Notes: a model not told the origin generated them from the sequence alone. Positions 20,394 to 30,250 are shown, counted from the stretch's first letter. The stretch is 64,000 nucleotides of DNA from Meconema thalassinum (GCA_946902985.2 OX336393.1:365596779-365660778); one strand, 5' to 3'. A program made the numbers and translations.

Positions 20394-20787
20394 TGTGGGT
20401 TAGGTTAGGTTAGGTTATAACTAAGTTTATTATTTGTGCTCTCTCATTTGCTCTTACATTTTTGCTCTCACTTTGAAGTTTGGTTATGTTAGGTTAGGTT
20501 AGGTTAGGTTAGGTTAGGTTAGGTGTGGTTAGGTTATAACTAAGTTTATTATTTGTGCTCTTACATTTGCTCTCACTTTTTTCTCATACTTTTTGCTAAT
20601 TTTTTTTGGTTGCAATTTTAAATTAGGTAGGTTACGTTAGGTTAGGTTAGGACAGGTTAGGTGAGGTTAGGTTAGGTGAAGTTAGGTTAGGTTATAACTT
20701 AGTTTATTATGTGTGCTTTCATATTTGCTTTCATATTTGCTTTGACTTTGAAGTTAGGTTAGGTTAGGTTAGGTGAAGTTGGGTTAG
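20394..20787 (+). repeat. TTAGG (insect telomere-type) repeat blocks, right arm
   Basis: Mirror of 6387-6780. TTAGG runs read 5' to 3' toward the right outer end; a shorter block lies near 20139-20180. Confidence 0.85.
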
Positions 20788-20955
20788 GCAGAATTGTTGA
20801 GGTATGAATCAAAAGCCAGCTCTTGTCAGTTTTGCCTCACAAGGCTGAGTGTACCCCATTCCACTCATGAGACCAGAAATTAAATTTCTTGGCAGAGCCG
20901 GGATTCGAACCTCAGGAATGACCTCCAAGAATGCTAGCCACTACACCAAGAAGTG
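20788..20955 (-). repeat. tRNA-like SINE head (family C type), inward-facing, right arm
   Basis: Mirror of 6219-6386. One substitution (CCCCATTCC versus CCCCGTTCC on this strand) separates the copies. Confidence 0.85.
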
Positions 20956-21003
20956 GACAATATAAGGCTAGTCTTGATTATACATGATCAATTAACAATT
21001 ACC

Positions 21004-21036
<33 letters not shown>

Positions 21037-21039
21037 TTC

Positions 21040-21229
21040 CATTTGGCAACTACACGGCCGACCTCTCACTGTGACGTAATCCACGGTCTCAGGCCGTGGC
21101 GGCCATTTTGCCCAATAGCCCCTGTGCCAGCTCTGAATGACACTTCCATAAGAATAACATAGAGTGATTGCGCGCGGCGGCCATCTTGCCCATTAGCCCC
21201 TGTGCCAGAACCGCTCTTTATTACCTACA
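21040..21229 (-). repeat. Right terminal region of the palindrome
   Basis: Mirror of 5951-6140, with the two ~34-bp motifs and the hairpin. Ends ...TTATTACCTACA. Confidence 0.75.
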
Positions 21230-21235
21230 AATGTT
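21230..21235 (+). repeat. Right 6-bp target-site duplication (AATGTT)
   Basis: Exact match to 5945-5950, immediately outside the right end of the palindrome. Confidence 0.65.
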
Positions 21236-22835
21236 GGTTATAGTAGCTTGTTGAAATACAACGTGCTATAGGGATATTAAACATGAATATGAGGTGCCCT
21301 TTGCTAGTGCTACCTCTGTACCAAATTTCGTTCAATTCGGTTTCACCGTGTTTGAATTGATAGGGGGAATCGATTTGCACACATACTTGGCCACCATCTG
21401 CAAACTATTGGGCTGATGTTCTTGCAGTTTGGTCTGAATATGTTTCCCACATAAAGATATGGTGTTGCAAAATTTGGTAGAGACTAGATTATTAGGTTGG
21501 TCGTAATTACATTTTAGCTTTTAACATTTGGGTGGCCGCGATTACGTTTCCGTCAAGATAGCGGTGATATAAAACATGGCACTGAGGTGCCCTTTGCTAG
21601 TGGGTACCTCTGTACCAAATTTCGTTCCATTCGGTTTCACCGTGTTCGAATTTGTAAGGGGAATCTATTTTCACACAAAGATGGCCGCCATCCGCAAAAT
21701 ATTAGGCTGATGACCTATTAGTTTGGTCAAAGGATGCTCCCTCCATAAAGGTATGTTGTTGCTAAATTTGCTAGAGATCGGATGATTAGGCTAATCGTAA
21801 TTTGATTTAAGCTTTGAACATTTGTGTGGCCACCATTACGTTTCCGTCAAGATGGCGGCGATATAAAACATGACACTGAGGTGCCCTTTGCTAGTGCAAC
21901 CTTTGTACCAAATTTCGTTCATTCGGTTCCACCGTGTTCGAATTAATAGGGGGAATCAATTTTGACATAAAGATGGCCGCCATCCGCAAACTATTAGGCT
22001 AATGGCCTATTAGATTGGTCAAAGGATGCTCCCTCCATAAAGGTATGTTGTTGCAAAATTTGGTAGAGATCGGATGGTTATGTTAGTCGTAATTTAACTT
22101 AAGCTTTGAACATTTGTGTGGCCGCCATTACGTTTCCGTCAAGATGGCGGCGATATAAAACATGACACTGAGGTGCCCTTTGCTAGTGCTACCTCTGTAC
22201 CATTTTTCGTTCCATTCGGTTTCACCGTGTTTGAATTAATAGGGGGAATTGATTTTCACACAAAGATGGCCGCCATCCGCAAACTATTACGCTGATGACC
22301 TATTAGTTTGGTCAAAGGATGCTCCCCCCATAAAGGTATGTTGTTGCAAAATTTGGTAGAGATCGGATGATTAGGTTAGTCGTAATTTGATTTAAGCTTT
22401 GAACATTTGTGTGGCCGCCATTACGTTTCCGTCAAGATGGCGGCAATATAAAACATGACACTGAGGTGCCTTTTGTTAGTACTACCTCTGTACCAAATTT
22501 CGTTCCATTCGGTTGCACCGTGTTCGAATTAATAGGGGGAATAGATTTTCACATAAAGATGGCCGCCATCCGCAAACTATTACGCTGATGACCTATTGGT
22601 TTGGTCAAAGGATGCTCCCCCCATAAAGGTATGTTGTTGCAAAATTTGGTAGAGATCGGATGATTAGGTTAGTCGTAATTTGATTTAAGCTTTGAACATT
22701 TGTGTGGCCGCCATTACGTTTCCGTCAAGATGGCGGCGATATAAAACATGACACTGAGGTGTCCTTTGCTAGTGCTACCTTTGTACCAAATTTCGTTCAA
22801 TTCGCATTCACCGTGTTCGAATTGATAGGGGGGGG
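21236..22835 (+). repeat. 293-bp satellite, about five and a half units
   Basis: The landmark GAGGTGCCCTTTGCTAGTG recurs at 21291, 21584, 21878, 22170, 22463 and 22756 (spacing 292-294). Each unit also contains GATGGCCGCCATC and GCCGCCATTACG...AAGATGGCGGCGAT. The first unit is the most diverged. Confidence 0.93.
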
Positions 22836-22849
22836 ACAGACATTCAGAG

Positions 22850-22952
22850 TACACACACTCACACACACACAGACACACACACACACAGACTCACACACAC
22901 ACATACACACACACAGACTCACACACACACATACACACACACAGACAGACAC
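22850..22952. repeat. (CA)n microsatellite with GA interruptions
   Basis: Runs of CACACA broken by GACAGAC, TACACA and GACTCACAC motifs, directly after the last satellite unit. The open frames of 112 and 76 residues across it are repeat translations. Confidence 0.95.
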
Positions 22953-23194
22953 ACTTTTTTCGCCCTGTGTTGATCTCATAAGTCTACTTTCATTTTTTGC
23001 AAAAATCGAAAGTAGGCTAATAATCATGCAGGTAGGCTAATTGTTATTTGACTTTATTATAAGAAAATAGTACGCTTTTAGTTTAAGATTTATTTTATCA
23101 CTTTTCCGAGTAGAAACGTGGGGATTTTTTTGTTGTTGGTGTAGGTGCGGGGGAGGGGGGGGGGAGGATACTATTGGATATTATATTTGAATTG

Positions 23195-23515
23195 CAGCCA
23201 ATGGCCATAGCCGGGTATTTTAATTTAACGCCCGAAGGTTTCGATCAAGTTCAATTTCAAGTAGTTCCAAGAGATTCCACAATCACTGACACCTAGCGGC
23301 GAACGTTGCAATTTGATAGAGCGATAACTAAATTAACTTAAGTTAGCTACACACTACAAATTGTAGTCGTCATAATTCTATGACATCGGCCCGCTGGCTT
23401 CACTTCTCCGAAGGAAGGTTTACTGAAGGATTTTAACGCTCTTAAAATTCCGACGACTTAGGGCGGGTTGGGCATAGCAGTTCAGCATGCTACCGACTAC
23501 GCCACTGGAGCCGTA
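23195..23515 (-). mobile_element. tRNA-derived SINE, family B (3' truncated)
   Basis: On minus: CTCCAGTGGCGTAGTCGGTAGCATGCTGAACTGC at the head, then GTCGTCGGAATTTTAAGAGCG, CTTCGGAGAAG and GATTTATGG-type body; matches family B copies at 36925, 42705 and 45680. Confidence 0.8.
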
Positions 23516-23746
23516 TATGTTGGCATAATTGACTACTAATGGCGCCATCAGAAGCAAAAAAAATTAATTGTTGTGTTTGTTCCGATAGTAAATAGCATAT
23601 TTCCGGCCAGGCCAGGGACTTGAAAAACCAATTGTTAAATTTCTGAACAATATAATTTTTCTGGGCGTTTGCCAGCCAAGAATGCTAGCCACTACGCAAC
23701 GAGGCGTTTATAAACAGGACGAGTGGCAAGAATGTAATGATAATTC

Positions 23747-23802
23747 TTATAATAATAATAATAATAATAATATAATAATAATAATAATAATAATAATATA
23801 AT
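23747..23802. repeat. (TAA)n microsatellite
   Basis: About 17 AAT/TAA units with two single-base phase shifts. Confidence 0.9.
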
Positions 23803-24615
23803 TTTTAGAGTAACAATGCCGTTGATATGAGATGAAGCAAATGTTGTATTTATGCACATTGACAATTCAAAATTGAGCCCAGGTGAAATGAATTGTTTGA
23901 ATATTTCCAGTCAATCAGTCATGACAGATCTAAGTTATTAATTTTATTTTTCAAGCTCTGCCACTGGTGTTTCCATTCCTCGGATAACTGTGGCTACGTA
24001 AATTTTACTACTTAGGAATTGGTGGGAACGCTGTCTCTAAGTAGTTGCTCTGAGTACAGGGGCGAGGTGTAATATATTGGTCATTTAAGAGATTTACCTC
24101 ACGGAGGGGTGGCAACAAGGAAAAAATCTAGATTCATGGCCCCCATAATCCTTGCGCCTTGCGGTATGAATGCTACCGTTTTGTGTGCACACTTGATCTT
24201 AGCGGTTACACCTGCGGCTTAATGGGCCAAAGGAATGAATGGTGGGGGAAGGAAGAGGGGGGAGCGAAACAGCAGAGGCACTGAGCCCATTGCATGCAAA
24301 GCTGCTTCTCCTTTTTTTTCGCGTGTGTCTGACATACATCATGATTTTTGTTGGCAGCGTAGAGGCCTTATTGTGTGTGTACATTGTCTAGTTGGGAAAG
24401 GAGATGTCGTTGTCATCTAGTTGAAGGGACATAGAGCCACCGCTATACAACGAACGACGAACGAGGGAGCCGAAAATCTCTTTCTGTCGTCCATTTCATT
24501 ACTCTTCGCTTGCCTCCCAACACATGTGTTGAAGCTTGAAAATCCTTTCTCTCACTGTGAAAACATTTCACACCCACGATTAATTTCCCCCACCCTCAGC
24601 TAGGACTGTGACGTG

Positions 24616-24645
24616 AGGGTGGGTCGGGGGTGGGGGTGGGGGAGG
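24616..24645 (+). other. G-quadruplex-forming run
   Basis: Five G tracts of three to five bases separated by one or two bases (GAGGGTGGGTCGGGGGTGGG, then GGTGGGGGAGG), meeting the usual G3+N1-7 rule several times over. Confidence 0.7.
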
Positions 24646-24964
24646 CTCCTGGTGCATGTTCTCGCGGGGATAACAGTGACGCTCCTCCTCCCCGGATCGG
24701 AGCGCTAGGATTGAGGTGAGTGAATCTAACTCCCTCCCCCTACTCACAACAACTCACCCACCCGGAATTATTTTAATCCTTAAACTAGATAGTAGAAAGT
24801 TAGTTCCGGAGCGGACGTTTTAAAAGCTGTTATGAAAAGCTTCCGCTCCTCCGGGCCTCAATAACAGAAGAGGAGGAATCTTATAATGATCGGTGGGAAA
24901 AAAAAAACTTTAATTTGCTGGAAGATAGTCTACAAGAACTGACTGAGAAATATGAGGATGGGTG

Positions 24965-25140
24965 ATTATTCCAGGCTCTTTTACATGCCATAAATCTATG
25001 AAATGGGCCCGCCGGCTTTACTTCCCCTCCGAAGGAAGGCATACTGAGGGATTTTTAACGCTATTAAAAAATCCGACGACTTTGGTTGGGATTGAACTCG
25101 CGATCTTGGGCACAGAAGAACAGCATGCTCCTTGGTTTTG
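24965..25140 (-). mobile_element. tRNA-derived SINE, family B (head and part of body)
   Basis: Matches the head-proximal ~170 bases of family B on minus: AGCATGCTGTTCTTCTGTGCC, CGCGAGTTCAATCCC (box B) and the CTTCCTTCGGAGGGGAAG body. Confidence 0.8.
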
Positions 25141-25464
25141 CATATTAGTAAATTCCTGAGTCAGTTCTTTTTTGTAATGGTGTTGACCCTTGCAGAGATG
25201 TTTATGGGGCAGGTTATATCAGGAAATAACTCTATAAAGATTGAGTGAATAATTCTTTCCTTACTTTTCTTTGATTTTTATGGAGGATGGTATTCATTAG
25301 CTCTGTGAACTTGTGTGTGTGAGAACAGAGGCTTGCAAGATCTGTCGAGGCTCGTACAACGTACACAGTCTCCGTAACTCCCTACTGGCTTAATACTAGA
25401 ACTATGTATTGGGTACAATAGAGGGCTTGCGCATAGGCTAAGTCTATCACCACGTTTTTTTTAG
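25140..25464. other. No feature recognised
   Basis: Short unassigned stretch between two family B SINE copies. Confidence 0.5.
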
Positions 25465-25909
25465 GGTTGGTTGGTTGGTTCCTTCATTTAGGGGCTGCGA
25501 CAACGCGGTCATGTAGCCCCGTGTACTTTGGGTGTGTGTAGAATTTGCCTGATAACCGGTGTTAATTGTGAAGACTGTATTAGTGTGTGTTATCTGTGAT
25601 TCGGCTAAGGATTGCAGACGATCAATTTTCAATTAGTTCCTACTTTTGCTACCAAATGCTACCGTCCACGACACCATTGCAACCAGCACTTGGCGACGAA
25701 CTTTGGAACTAATATAGCGTTAATCAAATCTAACCTACACATTTTATCTTCACTTAAGTGTAGTGAGTGAAATGTTTTTTTGTACATGCCATAAATCTAT
25801 GACATGTTCCCGCCAGCTTTACTTCCCCTCCGAAGGAAGGCATACTGAGGGATTTTTATTGCTCTTAAAAAATCCGACGACTTCAGCTGGGTTTGAACCC
25901 GCGATCTTG
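25465..25909 (-). mobile_element. tRNA-derived SINE, family B (nearly full length)
   Basis: Runs on minus from GATCGCGGGTTCAAACCC (box B) through the CTTCGGAGGGGAAG body and TAGCATTTGGTAGCAAAAG to the shared tail (TTATCAGGCAAATTCTACAC, CACGGGGCTACATGACCGCG). The 5' head is cut off exactly where the foldback hairpin starts. Confidence 0.85.
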
Positions 25910-25910
25910 T

Positions 25911-26402
25911 TATCATTTGTGTAAGGTAACTTTTTCTCGGCTTGGGGTGGTTTGAAAATGTAGTTCTTGGTCGCGTTCTAATCCTTATACGTCAAAAAGG
26001 TATGCTGTATGATTGTGAAATACGTAAATTAATTCACTTATTTTATATCGGTTTGTATTTGTACGGGGAATCAAGACATGGTTCACCTGTTAGCCGCTCC
26101 GGTGAAAGCTGTACAGCATTGCCAAGATGGGCTCCATCACGCGCCATGGCGCGCCTCGCTCGGAAGTGATGGGCTCCATATCAGCAACGCTGTACAGCAT
26201 TTCCCGGAGCGGCTAACTGTTGAACCATGTCTTAATTCCCCATACAAATACAAACCGATATAAAATAAGTGAATTAATTTACGTATTTCACAGTCATACA
26301 GCATAACGTTTTGATGTATAAGGATTACAACGTGATCAAGAACTAAGCTACATTTTCCAACGACCCCGAGCCGAGAAAAAGTTACCTTACAAAAATGATA
26401 AC
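25911..26402. mobile_element. ~490-bp foldback (hairpin) element
   Basis: Near-perfect inverted repeat: GTTATCATTTGTGTAAGGTAAC at the left is mirrored by GTTACCTTACAAAAATGATAAC at the right, and ~210-bp arms meet around 26126-26186 at a loop containing GCGCGCCATGGCGCG-like sequence. The open frames of 75 and 107 residues are mirror translations, which is why they share a similar peptide (IHLFYIGLYLYGE). No transposase; MITE-like. Confidence 0.85.
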
Positions 26403-27180
26403 TTTCGTGTTTGAACACACAAAATTTTGAAATTAATAAACCAGTTATACAACATTCCAATATATATTGTGTTAAAATTTGGATTCGATTTGATGACGGG
26501 TTTGTGAGATAATAATTCTTAAATGTGACTCATGGTTGAAACTCGCTTAAAAACGGGCACTTTTTGTGTTTCAACTGCAATAAAAGATATTAAAATATAA
26601 ATTAAAATTCCAAACCTACATGAACTAACGTAAAATAGAACGCCGAAAATTATGATGTTATTGGATTTTATGTAGGCCTATTGGTTACTTCACAAACAAC
26701 CTTCAAACTCGAGTGCACATAATATTTTGGTCGACAGTAGACTACTAGTAGGCCTATATGTGAACGTGGCAACAGAGTATTGTTATTATGTCAGTGAAAG
26801 AATCGTCGTCGATCGCCTATAAATACCTGATGTATGACAATCTTTGAACGGTAAAATTGCCTCTGTTCGATTGAGTGGTACCGTATGTCATAATATTGGA
26901 GCAAGTGTGTGTCTCAGTAGTTGAACAGGAAAATAAAACACGTACGATATTATAACGTTTGGGCGCGGAAATTCATTATGAGTTACGTCACCATATTCAG
27001 AGCGATTGTACAGGGCTGGAAGTTGCCCGAAGGTCCTCGAGCTACTGGGATGAAGAGCCGTGTACTAGCAAAGTTGGTTGTACATGAATTGGGTTGCTTG
27101 TCGAAGCCTGGTCCAAGGCACGCTTCACGACTGGACTGGGTAGCTGGTGCTGATAAAGGCCATGCTGTGTATGTAGTTGC
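26403..27180. other. No feature recognised
   Basis: AT-rich unassigned sequence; the 94-residue open frame at 26921-27205 runs into a SINE and is not recognised. Confidence 0.45.
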
Positions 27181-27365
27181 CCAAGATTGCAGGATCGAGT
27201 CCTAGCGCAGTCAGTATCTGAGTGTGCGCAAAAGCAAGGGAGTCGTGTCAGTAGATTTACTGGCACGCTTAAGATCACCTTCGGGGCAAAATTCGGGCAT
27301 CTTGGCGTCTCTAAAAGCCACAGTAGTTAAAAGGGACGTAAAACCAATAACATTATTATTAGTCT
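27180..27365 (+). mobile_element. SINE remnant, family H
   Basis: Box B-like GCAGGATCGAGTCCTAGCGCAG followed by GAGTGTGCGCAAAAGCAAGG, a GTCAG...CTTCGGGG core and GCCACAGTAGTTAAAAG end; the copy at 33536-33740 shares these blocks in the same order. Confidence 0.65.
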
Positions 27366-27437
27366 ATTATTATTGTTATTATTGGTTTATACAGTAGCCT
27401 ACATATAACACATTGCTGGTATATTGCAACGTAACTA

Positions 27438-27440
<3 letters not shown>

Positions 27441-27469
<29 letters not shown>

Positions 27470-27470
27470 G
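27441..27470. repeat. (ATT)n microsatellite
   Basis: Ten TAT/ATT units. Confidence 0.9.
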
Positions 27471-28185
27471 TGTATGGAGTCTCTTCGAGTATTTCTACAC
27501 TCACTCCAAGCATGGCCTACGTCGAGATTGTAAAACATTTCAAGTTACAGGATACCTAACAGAATCCTGGATTCTATCAATTGCAACTGCTACATATCCA
27601 CTGCTACAGCCATCAGACATATTCCACTCACTTCCAACTACACAGGGATAATGCCCTCAATAAGGCTGCTTTCACGCGAGGCACCTAGTGGCGACAATTG
27701 CCCATACAGAGAACTCCACAAAAACTACAAGCTACTCTGCCGTGGTGGTTCACGCAATTCCCCATTGCCAGTCGATAAAATGGCAAGTGTATGCTTTGCT
27801 AGTACAAAAAAAGAGGACATGCAGTGTAAGAACAACGCAGGTGCATCCTGTGCTCTTCTTCGTTCACCTTTGTTTCCATACCCTTCGACTGAAGCGTTCC
27901 AAATCGCGGGATGTTTCTCCACTTCACATTATCAGATCTTCCGTGTTTACATTTTCATCCACTAACTTAATAAGACTACTCTTTCTACGTTTGCATACAT
28001 ATCTCACAGTGAACGCAGTAGCCTCAACAATAGCTAACGACTTACTCAATTATACAAACCGGAACTGACTAGAGTGGATGGTGAAAAGTGCGACACTAGG
28101 CGTAATGACACCATGTGAAAGCTCCCATTGCAAATAATGCCACAACTCGAGTGGCGGCGACTGAAATTTGTTGGTTTATTTAGGG
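27471..28185. other. No gene supported
   Basis: Overlapping open frames of 75, 104 and 126 residues occur, but none shows a recognisable domain or signal; most likely non-coding. Confidence 0.45.
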
Positions 28186-28189
28186 GCTT

Positions 28190-28478
28190 TCAGACATCGT
28201 GGTCATAGATTTATGGCTTGTAAAATATCCTTCCACAGATTAAACTTGTGTGAAGCTAAATTGTTAGGTTAGATTTCGTCGGAACGCTCTATCAAAGTTC
28301 CAACGTTTACCACTAGGTATCATTGATATCTGGTAGCGAAAGTTGGAACTAATTGAATTTGAACGGAACTTGTAGCTCACCCTAAGGGTGTCCGCTGGAA
28401 GCAACTACACACTTAAGCGAGCCGAACATGTCCTCGGACACTCCCGGCACTAAAAGCCGTACGATAAATAAATAAATC
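28190..28478 (+). mobile_element. Mosaic SINE: family B body joined to tail type 2
   Basis: Family B body blocks (AACGCTCTATCAAAGTTCC, GGTAGCGAAAGTTGGAACTA) run directly into GTAGCTCACCCTAAGGGTGT and GAGCCGAACATGTCCTCGG...GGCACTAAAAGCCGTACGAT. The same junction, inverted, occurs at 60768-60955. Confidence 0.75.
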
Positions 28479-28479
28479 G

Positions 28480-28825
28480 TGGTCATGTATCCCTGTATAC
28501 TAGTGTGTGTGTGGAATTTTCATATACAGATGACTGTATTAGTATGTGTGTTTGTAATTCAGGCGAGGATTGGGAAAGAGACGGCCGTGGCCTTAAGTTA
28601 GAACCAACCCGGCATTTGCCTGTATTAGAGGTGTGAAACCACGGAAAACCACTTTCAAGATGGCTGATGTGGGAATCGAACCCACCTCTTCTCAGTTTTG
28701 CCCCACGAGGATGAGTGTACCCCATTCCATCCCTCAGACCAGAATTACATTTCTTGACAGAGCAGGGAATCGAAACTGGATCTTCAGGGCGACAGCCTTG
28801 CTACACCAAGAGTTGCCTTGTGTAA
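28480..28825 (-). mobile_element. tRNA-derived SINE, family C
   Basis: Minus-strand copy with a degenerate head (CTCTTGGTGTAGCAAGGCTG), box B-like GTTTCGATTCCCTGCTC, the GTACACTCATCC body and the tail block GTATACAGGGATACATGACC. Confidence 0.8.
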
Positions 28826-28829
28826 TAGT

Positions 28830-29430
28830 GGTCTAAAACACAAAAATCAGTTGTTCTTTCAGTTAGCTTTGCAGATAATACTAATGAACTGTGATAATGG
28901 ACTTCTTGAGAGCAACTTGATTTTGACTGTGCATAGACTTGGGGGTAGCTTTTTCCGTGGACATTCTGAAGAAAGCCATAACAGACGATTACACTTTATG
29001 GACTGCACCATCTGCCGCGAAGGACATTAAACCATGATGACATCTTGGTATTATTCTGCAAGAGATAAGTTGGAACCCGACTAGGATTTAACTCCCATCA
29101 ATGCAATCTTCCCCTTGGGAGAAGACCGCTCCCTCCTGCTAACAATAACCAAGTGGGGAGGGTAAGCCTAAATCAACCTCGGCGGATTCTGCTTACTTAT
29201 AGTTAGCCAAGTAGCTCAGTTACATCCAGTCGGAAGTTTCTCAGTGTTAGATAACCAGTTTGCTGTACATGCGGTGTTTCCAAAGTGGTTAAAGGAAGTC
29301 CTGTATATAAGAATAAGAAATAACTGGCATGCAAACGGAGAAGTTTGGATCAGGTTGAGAATCAAACTTTTTAATGTGGAGGGATAGCATCATAACAATA
29401 CTGAAGTTGGGATAATAATAGTAATAGCAA
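28830..29430. other. No feature recognised
   Basis: Unassigned; the 70-residue open frame at 28818-29030 and the 128-residue one at 29289-29675 cross repeats and have no recognisable family. Confidence 0.45.
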
Positions 29431-29434
29431 AAGC

Positions 29435-29745
29435 AAGCAAAGCCAACTCCGTACATACCATGGAGGCCCAGGGAGTAGTGGAAGGTAGAGGCTTGTGGCA
29501 TCGGCACCACTAGATGGGATGGAGTTGTCAGCTCCACGCCCGGCCGTCTTTGCTCCCAGGAATTATCCTGGTACTCATTTCTAGTGTAGGCTGAGTGAAC
29601 CCCAGGGCTATTTGCGTTTCGCAAAGTAATAGTTTTGTTTCTAAAATCCACTACCTGGTTGGGGATCGAACCCACTCCCTTTCAGTTAGAAGGTCAGCGG
29701 CTCTACGGACTGCGCCACGCAGCCCTCAATAATAATAATAATAGC
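29435..29745 (-). mobile_element. tRNA-derived SINE, family J, with TAA tail
   Basis: Minus-strand head GGGCTGCGTGGCGCAGTCCG (box A) and GGGTTCGATCCCCAAC (box B), a 3' region with GGGCGTGGAGCTGACAACTCC, then AT-rich trinucleotides at the tail. Confidence 0.75.
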
Positions 29746-29772
29746 TTAATCATAATAATCATACACAATAAA

Positions 29773-29784
29773 TGATAGGAGTCG
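29773..29784 (+). repeat. Target-site duplication of SINE E, left
   Basis: TGATAGGAGTCG, repeated exactly at 29973-29984. Confidence 0.9.
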
Positions 29785-29972
29785 CGGAGGCGTGGTGGCG
29801 CAGCGATCAAGCTGTTGGCCTCTCACCACGGTGGACCGGGTTCGATTCCCGGTCAATGCATGTGAGATTTTCAAAGTGAAATGCCTTGACCTGTGGTTCA
29901 GATTCCACGTAAATAGGAGGTCCCGTGGCTCATTATCGCGAGATTAACGGTCACGTAAAACAACAAGTTTAC
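29785..29972 (+). mobile_element. tRNA-derived SINE, family E, full length with 12-bp TSD
   Basis: Box A GGCGTGGTGGCGCAGCGATC and box B CGGGTTCGATTCCCGG, a short body ending GATTAACGGTCACGTAAAAC, with exact 12-bp duplications on both sides. Confidence 0.9.
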
Positions 29973-30094
29973 TGATAGGAGTCGCTACCGACTGACAGTT
30001 GAATCCAGACCTTTCCTCACATGCATTATAGAAGTTCACCACAACGCGTCCAGGAAATGGTCCGAGGAACGTAAGATAGAGTTGAAAGAAAGGA

Positions 30095-30250
30095 AGGAAG
30101 ATTGTAGTTTTACGTGACCGTGAATCTTGTGATTATGAGCCACGGGACCTCCTCTTTACGTAGAATCCGAACCACAGAATTGAATTTCTTGGCAGAGCCG
30201 TGAATACAACCCAGGACCGGAGTCTCGATACGTACGCTCGAGACCACAGA
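30095..30250 (-). mobile_element. SINE remnant: family E tail and family C-like head
   Basis: GTAGTTTTACGTGACCGTGA...GAGCCACGGGACCTCCTC is the inverted family E tail; it continues into a family C-like head (TTTCTTGGCAGAGCC). Confidence 0.6.

Larger units (their letters stand above)
5951..21229. mobile_element. 15.3-kb palindromic element with two outward-facing PolB genes
   Basis: The left arm (5951-13565) and right arm (13607-21229) are reverse complements, separated by 41 bp. Mirrored positions sum to 27172 from the centre through the whole gene (7808/19364, 11461/15711, 12250/14922), meaning no net length change there, and drift to 27180 at the ends because of simple-repeat length changes. 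By eye I found about four substitutions (near 6204, 6320, 7207, 7516) and a few homopolymer or ATT-length differences. The left end begins 5'-AG as in Polintons; the right end has A where a perfect mirror would have T. Each arm encodes only a DNA polymerase; no integrase, ATPase, protease or capsid gene is visible. Family known (PolB); this element type is not one I can name. Confidence 0.9.
23520..24960. other. No gene recognised; small repeats only
   Basis: Contains a family C SINE head remnant on minus (about 23670-23707), a (TAA)n microsatellite (23747-23802) and a G-rich run (24616-24645). Open frames of 60-61 residues here have no recognisable family. Confidence 0.5.

Noticed and set aside
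5951..21229. Palindrome as a sequencing or assembly foldback artefact
   Set aside because: Such artefacts mirror the flanks too. Here the flanks differ, a 6-bp direct repeat borders both ends, the centre is asymmetric and the arms carry independent differences. Long reads should still confirm it.
5951..21229. A standard Maverick/Polinton
   Set aside because: PolB and duplication size fit, but integrase, ATPase, protease and capsid genes are absent and the terminal repeats span the whole element.
22702..23040. 112-residue open frame
   Set aside because: Half satellite, half (CA)n translation.
27651..28068. Overlapping 104- and 126-residue frames as a host gene
   Set aside because: No domain, no splice or promoter context, and the two frames overlap on the same strand.
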